From Granulosicoccus sp964437945 (GTDB taxonomy: Bacteria > Pseudomonadota > Gammaproteobacteria > Granulosicoccales > Granulosicoccaceae): a stretch of 47,559 nt of DNA. The stretch lies in contig CAYTJF010000009.1 of NCBI GenBank assembly GCA_964437945.1, positions 1 to 47,559 on the forward strand, in the 5' to 3' direction. Within the stretch, counting starts at the first letter, position 1, and every line of letters starts with the position of its first letter. Below the pieces are notes generated by a model that worked only from the letters and a program-made list of their open reading frames with translations, did not search any database and was not told where the DNA came from. The position numbers and the translations under genes were made by a program. This document shows, piece by piece, positions 25,446-34,307 of the stretch.

Positions 25446-27527
25446 TCAGGATTTGTTGCGTTCCTGAGCTTCTTTGATAACCACTTCGGCCACATTCTTT
25501 GGACAAGGTGTGTAATTTGCGAATTCCATAGAGAACTGCCCGCGACCAGAGGTCATGGTGCGTAGATCACCAATATAGCCGAACATTTCTGACAATGGCA
25601 CTTCAGCTTTAATGCGCACACCGGTTGGACCGGCCTGCTGATCTTTAATCATGCCACGACGACGATTCAGGTCACCGATAACATCACCTACATGATCGTC
25701 AGGTGTGAACACATCGACATGCATAACAGGCTCAATGAGTTGTGGGCCAGCTTTGGGTATCGATTGCCGGTACGCCGCTTTGGCTGCAATTTCGAACGCC
25801 ATCGCGGACGAATCCACAGCGTGGAAAGCACCATCCATCAACGTTACTTTAAAGTCCAGACATGGATAACCAGCCAACACACCTTCTTCCATACTGTTTT
25901 TGAAACCTTTCTCAACCGCTGGCCAGTATTCGCGCGGCACGTTACCACCTGTTACTTTCGACTCGAATTCGAAGCCCGTACCTGGCTCACCCGGAGTGAT
26001 AACGTAATCGATACGGCCAAACTGACCCGAACCACCAGACTGCTTCTTGTGGGTGTAGGTATCTTCAGTTTCCTGAGTAATAGTTTCGCGGTAAGCAACC
26101 TGTGGCTTGCCTACTTCTACTTCAACACCGTGTGTGCGACGCAGGATGTCAATCTTGATGTCGAGGTGCAACTCACCCATACCCATCAGAATGGTCTCGC
26201 CGCTGTCTTCATCGGTCTCGACCCGGAATGAAGGGTCTTCTGCGATCATCTTGCCAAGCGCCACACCCAGCTTTTCCGAAGCGCTCTTGTCTTTCGGCGA
26301 AACCGCGATAGAGATAACGGGATCGGGGAACACCATCGGTTCCAACGTTGCCGGGTTCTTTGCATCGGCAAGCGTGTGACCGGTTTGCACATTCTTCATA
26401 CCCAGAACAGCAACGATATCGCCGGCTGTAGCCGCCTCCAGTTCAATACGATCATCAGCACTCATTTCGACAATTCGGCCGATACGCTCGTTTTTACCGG
26501 TGTAGGTATTAACAACGGTGTCACCTTTGTTCAAAGTCCCCGAGTACACGCGTAAAAATGTCAGTGCGCCGAAGCGATCATCCATAATTTTAAACGCCAG
26601 CGCACGCATTGGCCCTGATGGGTCAACTACAGCAAAATTACCGGTCTCGTTACCTTCGAGATCCATTTCCGGCTGAGGTTTAACCTGCGTTGGATCGGGG
26701 AGAAAATCCACAACCCCGTTCAGTACGTTCTGCACCCCTTTATTCTTGAATGCCGAACCGCAGAAAGTTGGGAAGAAGTCGAGCGCGATGGTGCCTTTGC
26801 GAATACACTTTTTAAGTGTTGCAATATCAGGGATCTCGCCTTCGAAGTACTTTTCCATTGCGTCGTCATCTTGCTCGAGCGCAGTTTCAACCAGCTTCTC
26901 GCGCCACTCGGCTACCAAATCGACCATGTCAGCAGGCACGTCCTCTACTTTGAACGCTTCGGGGTTGCCACTGTCGTCCCAGATGTAGGCTTTTTCTTCC
27001 AGTAAATCAACAACACCAACGAAATCGTCTTCAGTACCGATTGGCAGGGTCATGGCGATGGTTTTTGCGCCCAGAACCTTTTCGACCTGTTCAACGACTC
27101 GATAAAAATCCGCACCAACACGATCGAGTTTGTTGACAAAGATAATGCGCGCCACTTCAGACTCGTTTGCGTACCGCCAGTTGGTTTCTGATTGTGGCTC
27201 AACACCGCCCGAACCGCAGAAAACACCAACGCCACCATCAAGTACTTTCAAGGAGCGATACACCTCGATAGTAAAATCAACGTGCCCCGGAGTATCGATG
27301 ATATTCAGTCGATGGTCAGCCCACTGGCAGCTGGTTGCAGCCGACTGGATTGTGATGCCCCGCTCCTGCTCCTGCTCCATGAAGTCGGTGGTCGCTTCGC
27401 CGTCGTGCACCTCGCCAACTTTATGGATTTTTCCAGTCAGCTTGAGGATTCGTTCAGTAGTTGTAGTCTTACCAGCATCAACGTGGGCGAATATCCCTAT
27501 GTTGCGGTAGTTGGATAGGTCAGTCAT
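25446..27527 (-). CDS. fusA2: Elongation factor G, second-copy type (EF-G2)
   Basis: Translational GTPase of 693 residues. GTPase motifs are AHVDAGKT (14-21), RGITI, DTPGH and NKLD, followed by domains II-V. The sequence resembles the stand-alone EF-G2 of Vibrio, Shewanella and relatives, with diagnostic blocks FCGSGGVEPQSETNWRYANE and FFPTFCGSAFKNKG, rather than the EF-G encoded in the str operon. Consistent with that, no rpsL, rpsG or tuf is near. The open frame runs back to 27680, but those 51 codons are not EF-G-like and cover the intergenic region shared with the divergent protease gene. The ATG at 27527 has GAG upstream and gives the standard N-terminus. EF-G2 paralogues may be specialised for translocation or ribosome recycling; which applies here is unknown. 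Confidence 0.93.
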   Translation of the reverse strand: MTDLSNYRNIGIFAHVDAGKTTTTERILKLTGKIHKVGEVHDGEATTDFMEQEQERGITIQSAATSCQWADHRLNIIDTPGHVDFTIEVYRSLKVLDGGVGVFCGSGGVEPQSETNWRYANESEVARIIFVNKLDRVGADFYRVVEQVEKVLGAKTIAMTLPIGTEDDFVGVVDLLEEKAYIWDDSGNPEAFKVEDVPADMVDLVAEWREKLVETALEQDDDAMEKYFEGEIPDIATLKKCIRKGTIALDFFPTFCGSAFKNKGVQNVLNGVVDFLPDPTQVKPQPEMDLEGNETGNFAVVDPSGPMRALAFKIMDDRFGALTFLRVYSGTLNKGDTVVNTYTGKNERIGRIVEMSADDRIELEAATAGDIVAVLGMKNVQTGHTLADAKNPATLEPMVFPDPVISIAVSPKDKSASEKLGVALGKMIAEDPSFRVETDEDSGETILMGMGELHLDIKIDILRRTHGVEVEVGKPQVAYRETITQETEDTYTHKKQSGGSGQFGRIDYVITPGEPGTGFEFESKVTGGNVPREYWPAVEKGFKNSMEEGVLAGYPCLDFKVTLMDGAFHAVDSSAMAFEIAAKAAYRQSIPKAGPQLIEPVMHVDVFTPDDHVGDVIGDLNRRRGMIKDQQAGPTGVRIKAEVPLSEMFGYIGDLRTMTSGRGQFSMEFANYTPCPKNVAEVVIKEAQERNKS

Positions 27528-27678
27528 TTCGGTACTCACGGAATTATTTGGAAAATCGTCAGGCAATATGGTGGCCAACGACCCATAATAAAAGGCGTCG
27601 CCCAAAAAATTGAAAGCCGTCTGCGGTAAACCCGCAATTATATCCACAAATAGGGCCATAAGGTAAGAACAAATAGAC

Positions 27679-28212
27679 ATGAGTCATGAACCTACTCGCG
27701 GTTCGACCGATTCGACCTCAAACATCGGAAAATGGATGATCGTTGGTGTCTGGGTGCTGTTGCTGGCGTTCGGTAGCTACTTTGGCCAGAAGTGGCTGGA
27801 TAAGCGCAATCGTGGACAAATACCAATCAATGTATCTCGTCCAGATGGGCGATTGAGCATCGAGCTGGAGGCTGATCAACTAGGTCATTACATTGTTCTG
27901 GCCCAGGTAAACGGACAGCCGGTCACCTTTCTGGTCGATACAGGCGCTTCTGGTGTTAGTATTCCGGGCGAAATAGCGACTAATCTGGGCTTGAAACCTG
28001 GATTATCTTATCCAGTAAACACGGCAAATGGGACCATTACCGTAAGAAGCACGCGCATCGAGCGTCTTTCAATTGGCCAAATTAGCCTTGAAAACGTGCA
28101 AGCCAGCATAAATTCGTCTATGGATGGTGAGGTAGGTTTACTTGGAATGACTTTTTTGCGTCATTTTGAATTGGTTCAAAGTGATGGTTTTCTGACAATT
28201 CGGGAACCTTGA
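27679..28212 (+). CDS. Membrane-anchored retropepsin-like aspartic protease (clan AA, TIGR02281-type)
   Basis: 177 residues: a short polar N-terminus, one membrane helix at about 19-36, then a periplasmic domain. That domain carries the single-lobed aspartic protease motif FLVDTGASGVSIP with DTGAS at 87-91, and the late block GLLGMTFLRHFEL. Such proteins must dimerise to build one active site, like retroviral proteases. Bacterial members of this group are mostly uncharacterised. Divergent from EF-G2, with 151 bases between start codons. It looks complete and is transcribed alone. The protease call is strong by motif; activity is not shown. Confidence 0.87.
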   Translation: MSHEPTRGSTDSTSNIGKWMIVGVWVLLLAFGSYFGQKWLDKRNRGQIPINVSRPDGRLSIELEADQLGHYIVLAQVNGQPVTFLVDTGASGVSIPGEIATNLGLKPGLSYPVNTANGTITVRSTRIERLSIGQISLENVQASINSSMDGEVGLLGMTFLRHFELVQSDGFLTIREP

Positions 28213-28311
28213 AGCACAAAACACTGAACGAGTAGACCTTTTCATGGAACCAATAGCCGGTTTTTGGCTCTTACATGTTGTTGTTGTAACCGGTCAGCGC
28301 TAACGAACCTA

Positions 28312-28373
28312 CGCTACGTTGTAGCGCAACCTATTGTTGTCATTGTAAAATTAGATTTATTGTAAAATTAGAT
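28312..28373 (+). promoter_or_regulatory. Hairpin and 15-bp direct repeats upstream of the ATP-grasp operon
   Basis: A perfect 6-bp hairpin CGCTAC-GTT-GTAGCG is at 28312-28326. Two perfect direct copies of ATTGTAAAATTAGAT follow at 28342-28356 and 28359-28373, a 17-base period. The repeats are AT-rich and lie about 50 bases before the start of the first ligase gene, a position suited to a repressor or activator site or to part of the promoter. Confidence 0.45.
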
Positions 28374-28423
28374 AAGCGCTGACGGCGCGATTGGTTTATA
28401 CGCGGGATTCAAAGTCGCTTAAG

Positions 28424-29290
28424 ATGCACATCACCATCATCATAATACTGACGTACATTGCTTGCTGCCTGAGAGTGGGTGCAGCACCTTGGAAATTTTT
28501 CCAGTTAAATGCACGTTACTTCTCCAACGATCAGGGCATCTTTTCGAAGCTGTCAATCGATGCACTCATTCCTGAGCGCTGGCGCCTGTTTCAAATTCCT
28601 GATGACGGTATGGTTTCGCCTGAGAGTTACCCGGTATTTGTAAAACCTGAATGGGGCCAAAACGCGCTCGGCATCCAACGTGCTAACAACTTTCAAGAGT
28701 TACAGAAAATCCGGCAGTCATTGCATCAGCAAGACAGCGAGAAAAAATACATCTTGCAAGAAGCTGCCCCTGGCGCACGCGAGTTCGAAATTTTCAGTAT
28801 TGATGTTTCAAAACATGATGGTCAACACGATGTTGTTACCGTCACTGAAGCCGTTAATGAGACTGAAGATTTCCCGATCAATAGCAAGTACAACTTAAAT
28901 ACACGCTATGTTGATATTTCCAACCATTTCTCGAACAGCGATCTCAACTTGCTTGCACAATATCTGGATAATGTCGGCGATTTTGCCATATCACGCATGA
29001 GCGTCAGGGCAGATACGCTAGAAGAGCTGATTGCCGGTAAGTTTCATGTTATCGAAGTCAATCTGTTCTTGCCCATGCCCATCAATCTGTTGGATAATAC
29101 TTTTAGCTGGTCTATGCGCTTGAAGTTTATTGGGCGTGCCATGATGAGCCTGGCATTGGCAACGAAAGCGATCAAACCCGTTGATAAACCACCCGCTATT
29201 TTCACCCGAATGATGCTTTACGGGCGGCAAAAAAGAACCCCAATGCGTAGTCTCAACAAACTGACATCGGCCAGACGAACCTTCTTGTGA
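28424..29290 (+). CDS. ATP-grasp domain ligase A, N-terminal hydrophobic segment
   Basis: 288 residues from the ATG at 28424 (a TTG at 28391 is also open). Starts with a hydrophobic stretch (HITIIIILTYIACCL). An ATP-grasp core follows: VFVKPEWGQNALGI supplies the ATP-binding lysine and loop, QEAAPGAREFEIFSI a second strand pair, and FHVIEVNLFLPMPINLL the metal-binding Glu-x-Asn near the end. ATP-grasp enzymes join a carboxylate to an amine through an acyl-phosphate. The protein is small and seems to lack the first ATP-grasp subdomain seen in D-Ala-D-Ala ligase. Its TGA overlaps the GTG of a second ATP-grasp gene by four bases, so the two are coupled. No specific substrate can be named. Confidence 0.72.
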   Translation: MHITIIIILTYIACCLRVGAAPWKFFQLNARYFSNDQGIFSKLSIDALIPERWRLFQIPDDGMVSPESYPVFVKPEWGQNALGIQRANNFQELQKIRQSLHQQDSEKKYILQEAAPGAREFEIFSIDVSKHDGQHDVVTVTEAVNETEDFPINSKYNLNTRYVDISNHFSNSDLNLLAQYLDNVGDFAISRMSVRADTLEELIAGKFHVIEVNLFLPMPINLLDNTFSWSMRLKFIGRAMMSLALATKAIKPVDKPPAIFTRMMLYGRQKRTPMRSLNKLTSARRTFL

Positions 29291-30195
29291 CTAAACTCAA
29301 GCAGCTGATCTATAAATGGATCAGTCGGCGCTACATGGATGGTTGCAGCAACTACAACTCGCTGGACGTGCGCAAAAGCAGTCGCTCGAAAGAACAAGCG
29401 CGCTCAATGTTTGCAAGGTACAACGTGCCACATGCGCGCGGACAAATCTTCATCAACCCGTTTAAAGCGCATAAGTTTGCAAAAGAGCACGGCTTCCCGC
29501 TATGCATAAAGCCAAACGTCAGTGGGTTCTCTCGCGGTAGTCACTTCCCGATTACCAATAATAAAGAATTGTGGAAAGCCGCATTGATGGTTAAGGTCTG
29601 GTGGCCTAGCAGCGTCATCGAGCAATATTTGCTGGGTGCAAACTATCGCGTACTGGCTACTCAAGATCAAATAGTCTCAATCATACGACGGTACCCTCCA
29701 TTCATCGACGGCGATGGTGAAAATAACATTGGTAATTTAATCGATAGCGAAAATGCGATTCGAAAAGAAATGGACTTGCATCCAACCATTTATCCAATAA
29801 AGAAATCGAAAGCTATCGGCGAATACTTGACGAAGCAAAGTCTGTCTTTCGATAGTGTACCCGCCAAAGATGAGCGTATTTATTTGTTTAATCGAGTTGC
29901 CCTTGCGCCAGGTGGCATCGTAGAGTCGATTGACCAAAGCACAGTGCCTGAAGTTAATAAAGCATTATTCTGCAGTGTAGTCCAGCAATTTGATGCCAAC
30001 CTATTTGGAATCGATGTCATTCTGGAACATGGCATTGAACAAGACTACTCAACACAAAAATGCATCTTTCTTGAAGTGAATTCTCGCCCATACACGCGAA
30101 TGCATGAAAAACCTCGCTTCGGCGAGGTGCATAACCTACAGCCTTTCTACGACAAAATGGACAGTCTCACTATCGCTGACACCAACACGTTTTAG
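29287..30195 (+). CDS. ATP-grasp domain ligase B, cyanophycin-synthetase-like
   Basis: 302 residues, starting with GTG at 29287. The ATP-grasp fold is clear: LCIKPNVSGFSRGSHFPI binds ATP, IEQYLLGANYRVLATQDQIVSIIRR and DGDGENNIGNLIDSEN resemble the ATP-grasp part of cyanophycin synthetase and glutamate ligases, and IFLEVNSRPYTRMHEKP carries the metal-binding Glu-x-Asn. It lacks the Mur-ligase half of cyanophycin synthetase. With ligase A it could form amide bonds in a small peptide or modified amino acid. Seventeen bases after it an MFS transporter begins on the same strand, giving a three-gene operon that reads as synthesis plus export. The product is unknown. Confidence 0.75.
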   Translation: MTKLKQLIYKWISRRYMDGCSNYNSLDVRKSSRSKEQARSMFARYNVPHARGQIFINPFKAHKFAKEHGFPLCIKPNVSGFSRGSHFPITNNKELWKAALMVKVWWPSSVIEQYLLGANYRVLATQDQIVSIIRRYPPFIDGDGENNIGNLIDSENAIRKEMDLHPTIYPIKKSKAIGEYLTKQSLSFDSVPAKDERIYLFNRVALAPGGIVESIDQSTVPEVNKALFCSVVQQFDANLFGIDVILEHGIEQDYSTQKCIFLEVNSRPYTRMHEKPRFGEVHNLQPFYDKMDSLTIADTNTF

Positions 30196-30212
30196 TTTGA
30201 ACAACCTACGTC

Positions 30213-31379
30213 TTGAACAACCAGCATCAGTCTTTACTGTTTTATCAGTTTCTCGGTAGTCACTCTCTACTCATCGGGCTATTGCCGTTCTACCTGCCTG
30301 TATTTCTGTGGGGAATGGGCTTTAATCTTGCGCATGTCACTTTATTGATTGGCGTGTCCGGTTTAAGCTTCTGTGCCGCTTTATCCTCCTGGCAGCGAAT
30401 AAGCAAAGCGGTATCGCTGCGAACCTTAATGTGTCTTACCTTTGCGCTAGAGTGTGTGCTGGTGGTGAGTGTCTTTTTTGCAGAAACGTCTGGTGTAGCA
30501 ATACTCATTCTGGGTATTGCCAATGGCTTGTACAACGCTTTTTTTTGGACTACCCAGCGTACCCTGTTCTTGCAATTGCTGGGACAAAACGATACCGGTA
30601 AGCGCTACGGCAATTTTCAAATATTTGTCACCGTATTTTTAAAGGTTGGTATTTTGATTGGTGGCTGGCTACTTGATACAGGTGGACTGCCGTGGTTGTT
30701 AGGGCTGTCTATCATCGTCGCCGGGGTCAGCTCCTGGTGGTTTTACCGTCACGCGCAGCACCAAGCCTTACATCAAACACCAAGTGTCAGCCTTGTACAT
30801 GCGTTGCGATATCAGGATAAACACCGTTCCCGTACTGTTTTTATAACTGACGGATTTTTTTTGTTTCTGGAAAGTCACTACTGGACACTATCACTGTTCG
30901 TTTTGGCCGATGAAAATTTTGCGCGCTTAGGCGTTATCGTAGTTGTGCTCGCACTATTGTTTGGTTTGATGTTTTTTCTAATCAAGAACACCATCGACAC
31001 CATTGCTGTGTCTAAGGTGTACTCCGTCGCTGTTGCTCTATACGCACTATCGTGGGCATTACGTTGTTTTGTTTCCGATGAAATGGGCTCATCGCTACTA
31101 TTGACGGTGCTTCTGGTCATCACGTTCTGCTCTTCGTTTTTTCGATTGGCGTTTAATAAGCGCTTTTTTGATATCGCACAATCGAGCAAGGGCATTAGCT
31201 ATTTAATCATCAAAAGCTATCAGTCTCAGTTTTTTATTGGTTGTGGGTTTATAGCAACAGCCTGTCTACTCACAATTACCGGTAACACTGGCGTTGGTTC
31301 ACTGACACCTGTATACGCAATAGCGTCCATGGGGTCATTTGTTTATCTGCTCTATCGTTTGAAACCGAAGACACATTAA
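30213..31379 (+). CDS. MFS transporter of the ATP-grasp operon
   Basis: 388-residue polytopic membrane protein with about 12 predicted helices. An MFS layout is suggested by the two six-helix halves and the cytoplasmic loop rich in His and Gln between them (about residues 172-195), but the usual motif A (GxLaDrxGrkxxl) is not conserved. The start is TTG at 30213, since no ATG precedes the first helix. Position directly behind the two ATP-grasp ligases suggests export of, or immunity to, their product. It ends 38 bases before amn, which seems to have its own ribosome binding site and possible -10. Substrate unknown. Confidence 0.72.
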   Translation: MNNQHQSLLFYQFLGSHSLLIGLLPFYLPVFLWGMGFNLAHVTLLIGVSGLSFCAALSSWQRISKAVSLRTLMCLTFALECVLVVSVFFAETSGVAILILGIANGLYNAFFWTTQRTLFLQLLGQNDTGKRYGNFQIFVTVFLKVGILIGGWLLDTGGLPWLLGLSIIVAGVSSWWFYRHAQHQALHQTPSVSLVHALRYQDKHRSRTVFITDGFFLFLESHYWTLSLFVLADENFARLGVIVVVLALLFGLMFFLIKNTIDTIAVSKVYSVAVALYALSWALRCFVSDEMGSSLLLTVLLVITFCSSFFRLAFNKRFFDIAQSSKGISYLIIKSYQSQFFIGCGFIATACLLTITGNTGVGSLTPVYAIASMGSFVYLLYRLKPKTH

Positions 31380-31389
31380 CTCTGCGTGC

Positions 31390-31395
31390 TATAAT
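31390..31395 (+). promoter_or_regulatory. Possible -10 element of amn
   Basis: A perfect TATAAT lies 22 bases before the amn start codon. No convincing -35 stands 16-18 bases upstream, so this is tentative. Confidence 0.3.
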
Positions 31396-31417
31396 CCAGT
31401 GGAAAGCGAGACACTCA

Positions 31418-32893
31418 ATGGTAGATTCAAACACTACTCCACCGGCTTTCACAAAGCAAACCTTCACAGACCCTGCTGCAGCTGTTGATCGTTTAATCGA
31501 AATTTACGACCGCAATACACGGTTTTTACGATCCGCGTTCGATCAGTACTTGAAGGGCTCATTACCGTTCGGGCGCCATCGCGCTTACTATCCCGAAATC
31601 CGATTTCAAAGCGACACCTATGCAAGAGTCGACTCAAGACTTTCCTATGGCCATGTTAATCAACCAGGTAAATATTCCACAACTATTACGCAACCAGCGT
31701 TGTTCCGAGGGTATCTGCGCCATCAACTACAACTACTCATAGAGAACCATGCGTTACCAGTGGAAGTTGCTGAATCAGACGTTCCCATTCCATTGCACTT
31801 TGCTCTCAATGCGGGCACGCCGGTAGTTGCAGACAATCCAACTGAGCTCAGTGTGTCATTACGTGATGCATTCGATGTTCCCGACATTGCCCACGTGAAC
31901 GACTACATCGTCAACGGAACCTACGAGCCGGCTTTCGATGAGGCTATACCTTTATCGCCGTTTCCTGCACAACGCATTGACTACTCACTACACCGACTAA
32001 TGCACTATTCCGCGACCGATCCCGCACACTTTCAAAACTATGTGCTGTTCACCAACTACCAGTTCTATATTGACAAGTTTTGCAGATTAGCGAAAGACAT
32101 GATGGCATCGGGTGAAAGTCAGTACAGCGCATTTGTTGAACCAGGTAATGTGATCACAAAGTTAGGAGAGGCCCATCCGACCGGAAAATCACCCTCTCAG
32201 TTACCACAAATGCCGGCTTATCATTTAGTTGGGGAAAAAGGTCGCGGCATTACCTTAATCAATATTGGTGTTGGGCCATCGAATGCAAAAACCATCACTG
32301 ATCATGTGGCAGTCCTGCGACCACACGCCTGGCTGATGTTAGGGCATTGTGCTGGGCTGCGTACCTCTCAGGCGCTGGGCGATTACGTACTGGCTCATGC
32401 CTATGTGCGAGAAGACAAGGTACTCGACAACGATATTCCGGTATGGGTACCCATTCCAGCACTGGCAGAAGTCCAGCAAGCGCTTGAATCGGCAGTTGCA
32501 GAAGTCACAGGCTTCAGCGGATACGATTTGAAACGCATTATGCGCACCGGCACGGTCGCCTCTGTGGATAACCGAAACTGGGAACTGCAAGATCAACGTG
32601 AACCGGTTCGCCGTTTATCACAGTCACGCGCAATTGCGCTGGATATGGAATCTGCGACCATCGCCGCCAATGGTTTCCGACTGCGCGTCCCGTACGGCAC
32701 GCTATTGTGTGTTTCGGATAAACCGTTACAGGGCGAACTCAAACTGCCCGGTATGGCATCAAAATTTTATCAAGATCAGGTGGCTCAGCATCTACAGATC
32801 GGTATAGTTACACTGGAGAAGCTGGCAACAATGGGTCTTGAACGTTTGCATTCAAGAAAATTGCGTAGCTTTTTTGAGACCGCTTTTCAATAA
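31418..32893 (+). CDS. amn: AMP nucleosidase
   Basis: 491-residue cytoplasmic enzyme that hydrolyses AMP to adenine and ribose 5-phosphate, used in purine salvage and energy control. The N-terminal AMP-nucleosidase domain includes FGRHRAYYPEIRF and SRLSYGHV. The C-terminal nucleoside-phosphorylase-like domain has LINIGVGPSNAKTITDHVAVLRP, MLGHCAGLRTSQALGDYVLAHAY and the substrate-binding DMESATIAANGFR. Length agrees with E. coli Amn (484). GGAAAGCGAG, whose GAG ends eight bases before the ATG at 31418, serves as ribosome binding site. It converges with the M14 peptidase gene, 45 bases between stops. Confidence 0.95.
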   Translation: MVDSNTTPPAFTKQTFTDPAAAVDRLIEIYDRNTRFLRSAFDQYLKGSLPFGRHRAYYPEIRFQSDTYARVDSRLSYGHVNQPGKYSTTITQPALFRGYLRHQLQLLIENHALPVEVAESDVPIPLHFALNAGTPVVADNPTELSVSLRDAFDVPDIAHVNDYIVNGTYEPAFDEAIPLSPFPAQRIDYSLHRLMHYSATDPAHFQNYVLFTNYQFYIDKFCRLAKDMMASGESQYSAFVEPGNVITKLGEAHPTGKSPSQLPQMPAYHLVGEKGRGITLINIGVGPSNAKTITDHVAVLRPHAWLMLGHCAGLRTSQALGDYVLAHAYVREDKVLDNDIPVWVPIPALAEVQQALESAVAEVTGFSGYDLKRIMRTGTVASVDNRNWELQDQREPVRRLSQSRAIALDMESATIAANGFRLRVPYGTLLCVSDKPLQGELKLPGMASKFYQDQVAQHLQIGIVTLEKLATMGLERLHSRKLRSFFETAFQ

Positions 32894-32938
32894 ATTCTGA
32901 CTCTTACGCAAACTCAGAAAACCTGATACTTAATTTAA

Positions 32939-34093
32939 CTACTTCAATAAACGATCGCACATTGCCAGATAGAGCGCATCGATAAACGACGCTCCCAGCG
33001 CTGCTGATCGCTCGGGAGACCAACCTTTTTCAGGGCTTGGCCGATTTGCCGTGTCTTTGAATGGCATTTCAAGTGTATAGGCAGGACAACCAAATGTTTG
33101 CGCCGTGTTGTTGCTGCAAAAGCGCAAGTTCGCTGAGTTCGGCGGGTTTCTAGGGTAGCCATGCTCGGTTTGAAAATCCGGGTTCAGGGCTGCCAGGGTT
33201 CGTTTAAAACCGTTTAATTGTTGATCGCGCTCTTCATTCCAACTGGCCACACCTTCGGTTCCAGCGATGAAGTTATACGGTAAAGCCTCATCACCATGAA
33301 TATCCATACACAGGTCTACACCAGTGTTAATCATTTGCTGCTTAACCAGGAATACTTCCGGGCTGCGCTCCATACTCGGTTCTGCCCACTCTCTATTCAA
33401 ATTTGCGCCACACGCATTGGTGCGCAAGTGTCCGCGATAAGAACCGTCCGGATTCATATTGGGTACCACATGGATATCCGCGATATCGCGCAGTGCGACG
33501 CTGGTAGCATCATCGCGATCAAGCAGGCGATTCAGCCATCCCTCAACCCACCAAGACGCCATGGTCTCGCCTGGATGCTGCCTGGCGACACACCAGATCT
33601 GAGGCCGTTTAAGCTGCTCGGGTTTTGGCTCCAGCGACCCAATCTGCAGATAATCCAAATCACGACCATCAAGCGTTTGGCCTAATGGCCGCATTTGCAC
33701 TGCAGTCTCGTTTGCGCAGTCTGCGACAAAGGCGTTGAGTCGATCTAGCGAGTATGGTGCGAAGTACGCAAAATACATAAGATCGTGTCTGGGTGTAACT
33801 GACCACGACAATACTTGCTGGTCATAATTCGATGGTGTGCGGTACCAATTTTTCAAATCATGTGAAGTCACTACATCAAAGTTCTCCCACCCTGCTGGAT
33901 AGGTGGTCTGTGATGCATTCTCAATAATAAATTTGCAAGTATGACCGAGTGCGCCGGTTACACGGAAATAGAACCACTGCAAAAAATCACTTTGATTATC
34001 TTTACGTATATTCAATCGAACCGTGTTCGCCTCATCGATCGACACCCGCTCAATATTTCCAGCGTCAAATTCGGCACTGACGGCAATACTCAT
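32939..34093 (-). CDS. M14-family zinc carboxypeptidase (cytosolic carboxypeptidase-like)
   Basis: 384 residues with no signal peptide. An N-terminal beta-rich domain (about 1-110) is followed by the M14 catalytic domain. Zinc ligands are H173 and E176 in RQHPGETMAS and H266 in MDIHGDE; NMNPDGSYRGHLR and NACGANLNREW carry the substrate-binding Arg and Asn-Arg; the catalytic Glu is in YTLEMPFKD. The N-terminal domain and NMNPDG pattern resemble the cytosolic carboxypeptidases that trim polyglutamate tails in eukaryotes. In bacteria the substrate is unknown. TAGGAG lies seven bases before the ATG at 34093. Preceded by two terminators of the fasciclin gene, so it is transcribed separately. Confidence 0.9.
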   Translation of the reverse strand: MSIAVSAEFDAGNIERVSIDEANTVRLNIRKDNQSDFLQWFYFRVTGALGHTCKFIIENASQTTYPAGWENFDVVTSHDLKNWYRTPSNYDQQVLSWSVTPRHDLMYFAYFAPYSLDRLNAFVADCANETAVQMRPLGQTLDGRDLDYLQIGSLEPKPEQLKRPQIWCVARQHPGETMASWWVEGWLNRLLDRDDATSVALRDIADIHVVPNMNPDGSYRGHLRTNACGANLNREWAEPSMERSPEVFLVKQQMINTGVDLCMDIHGDEALPYNFIAGTEGVASWNEERDQQLNGFKRTLAALNPDFQTEHGYPRNPPNSANLRFCSNNTAQTFGCPAYTLEMPFKDTANRPSPEKGWSPERSAALGASFIDALYLAMCDRLLK

Positions 34094-34166
34094 TCTTTGC
34101 TCCTATTGGGTAGGCAAACTGTTCGAAGATTGTCTTACCAGCAATGAAATGGATACTCAACTTTGC

Positions 34167-34199
34167 AAAAAAAAAACCGCCTTAGTTAGAGGGCGGTTT
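34167..34199 (-). terminator. Second terminator behind the fasciclin gene
   Basis: Stem AAACCGCC (34174-34181) with GGCGGTTT (34192-34199), 10-base loop. On the minus strand the stem runs into ten T residues, an excellent intrinsic terminator. Confidence 0.9.
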
Positions 34200-34209
34200 C
34201 ATTCACTCC

Positions 34210-34243
34210 AAAAAAAATCCGCCCCAATCACGAGGCGGATTTT
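34210..34243 (-). terminator. First terminator behind the fasciclin gene
   Basis: Stem AAAATCCGCC (34214-34223) with GGCGGATTTT (34234-34243), 10-base loop, flanked by an A run on one side and a T-rich stretch on the other, so it could act in both directions. It lies 65 bases after the fasciclin stop and is followed at once by the second terminator, whose stem sequence is related (CCGCC/GGCGG). Confidence 0.88.
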
Positions 34244-34307
34244 GTTTTCACACCGTTTCGCCAGTCTGCAAATTTAATTCGCAGCTGACTTCAGGTATCA
34301 AACTCCC

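Noticed and set aside
27528..27680. N-terminal extension of EF-G (51 codons)
   Set aside because: Not EF-G-like and lies in the intergenic region shared with the divergent protease gene.
28212..28390. Possible tRNA or riboswitch in the gap before the ligase operon
   Set aside because: The hairpin is short, and no T-arm, cloverleaf or known aptamer pattern is visible.
31359..31395. Full sigma-70 promoter for amn with TTGAAA as -35
   Set aside because: The spacing to TATAAT is 25 bases, too long for a standard promoter.
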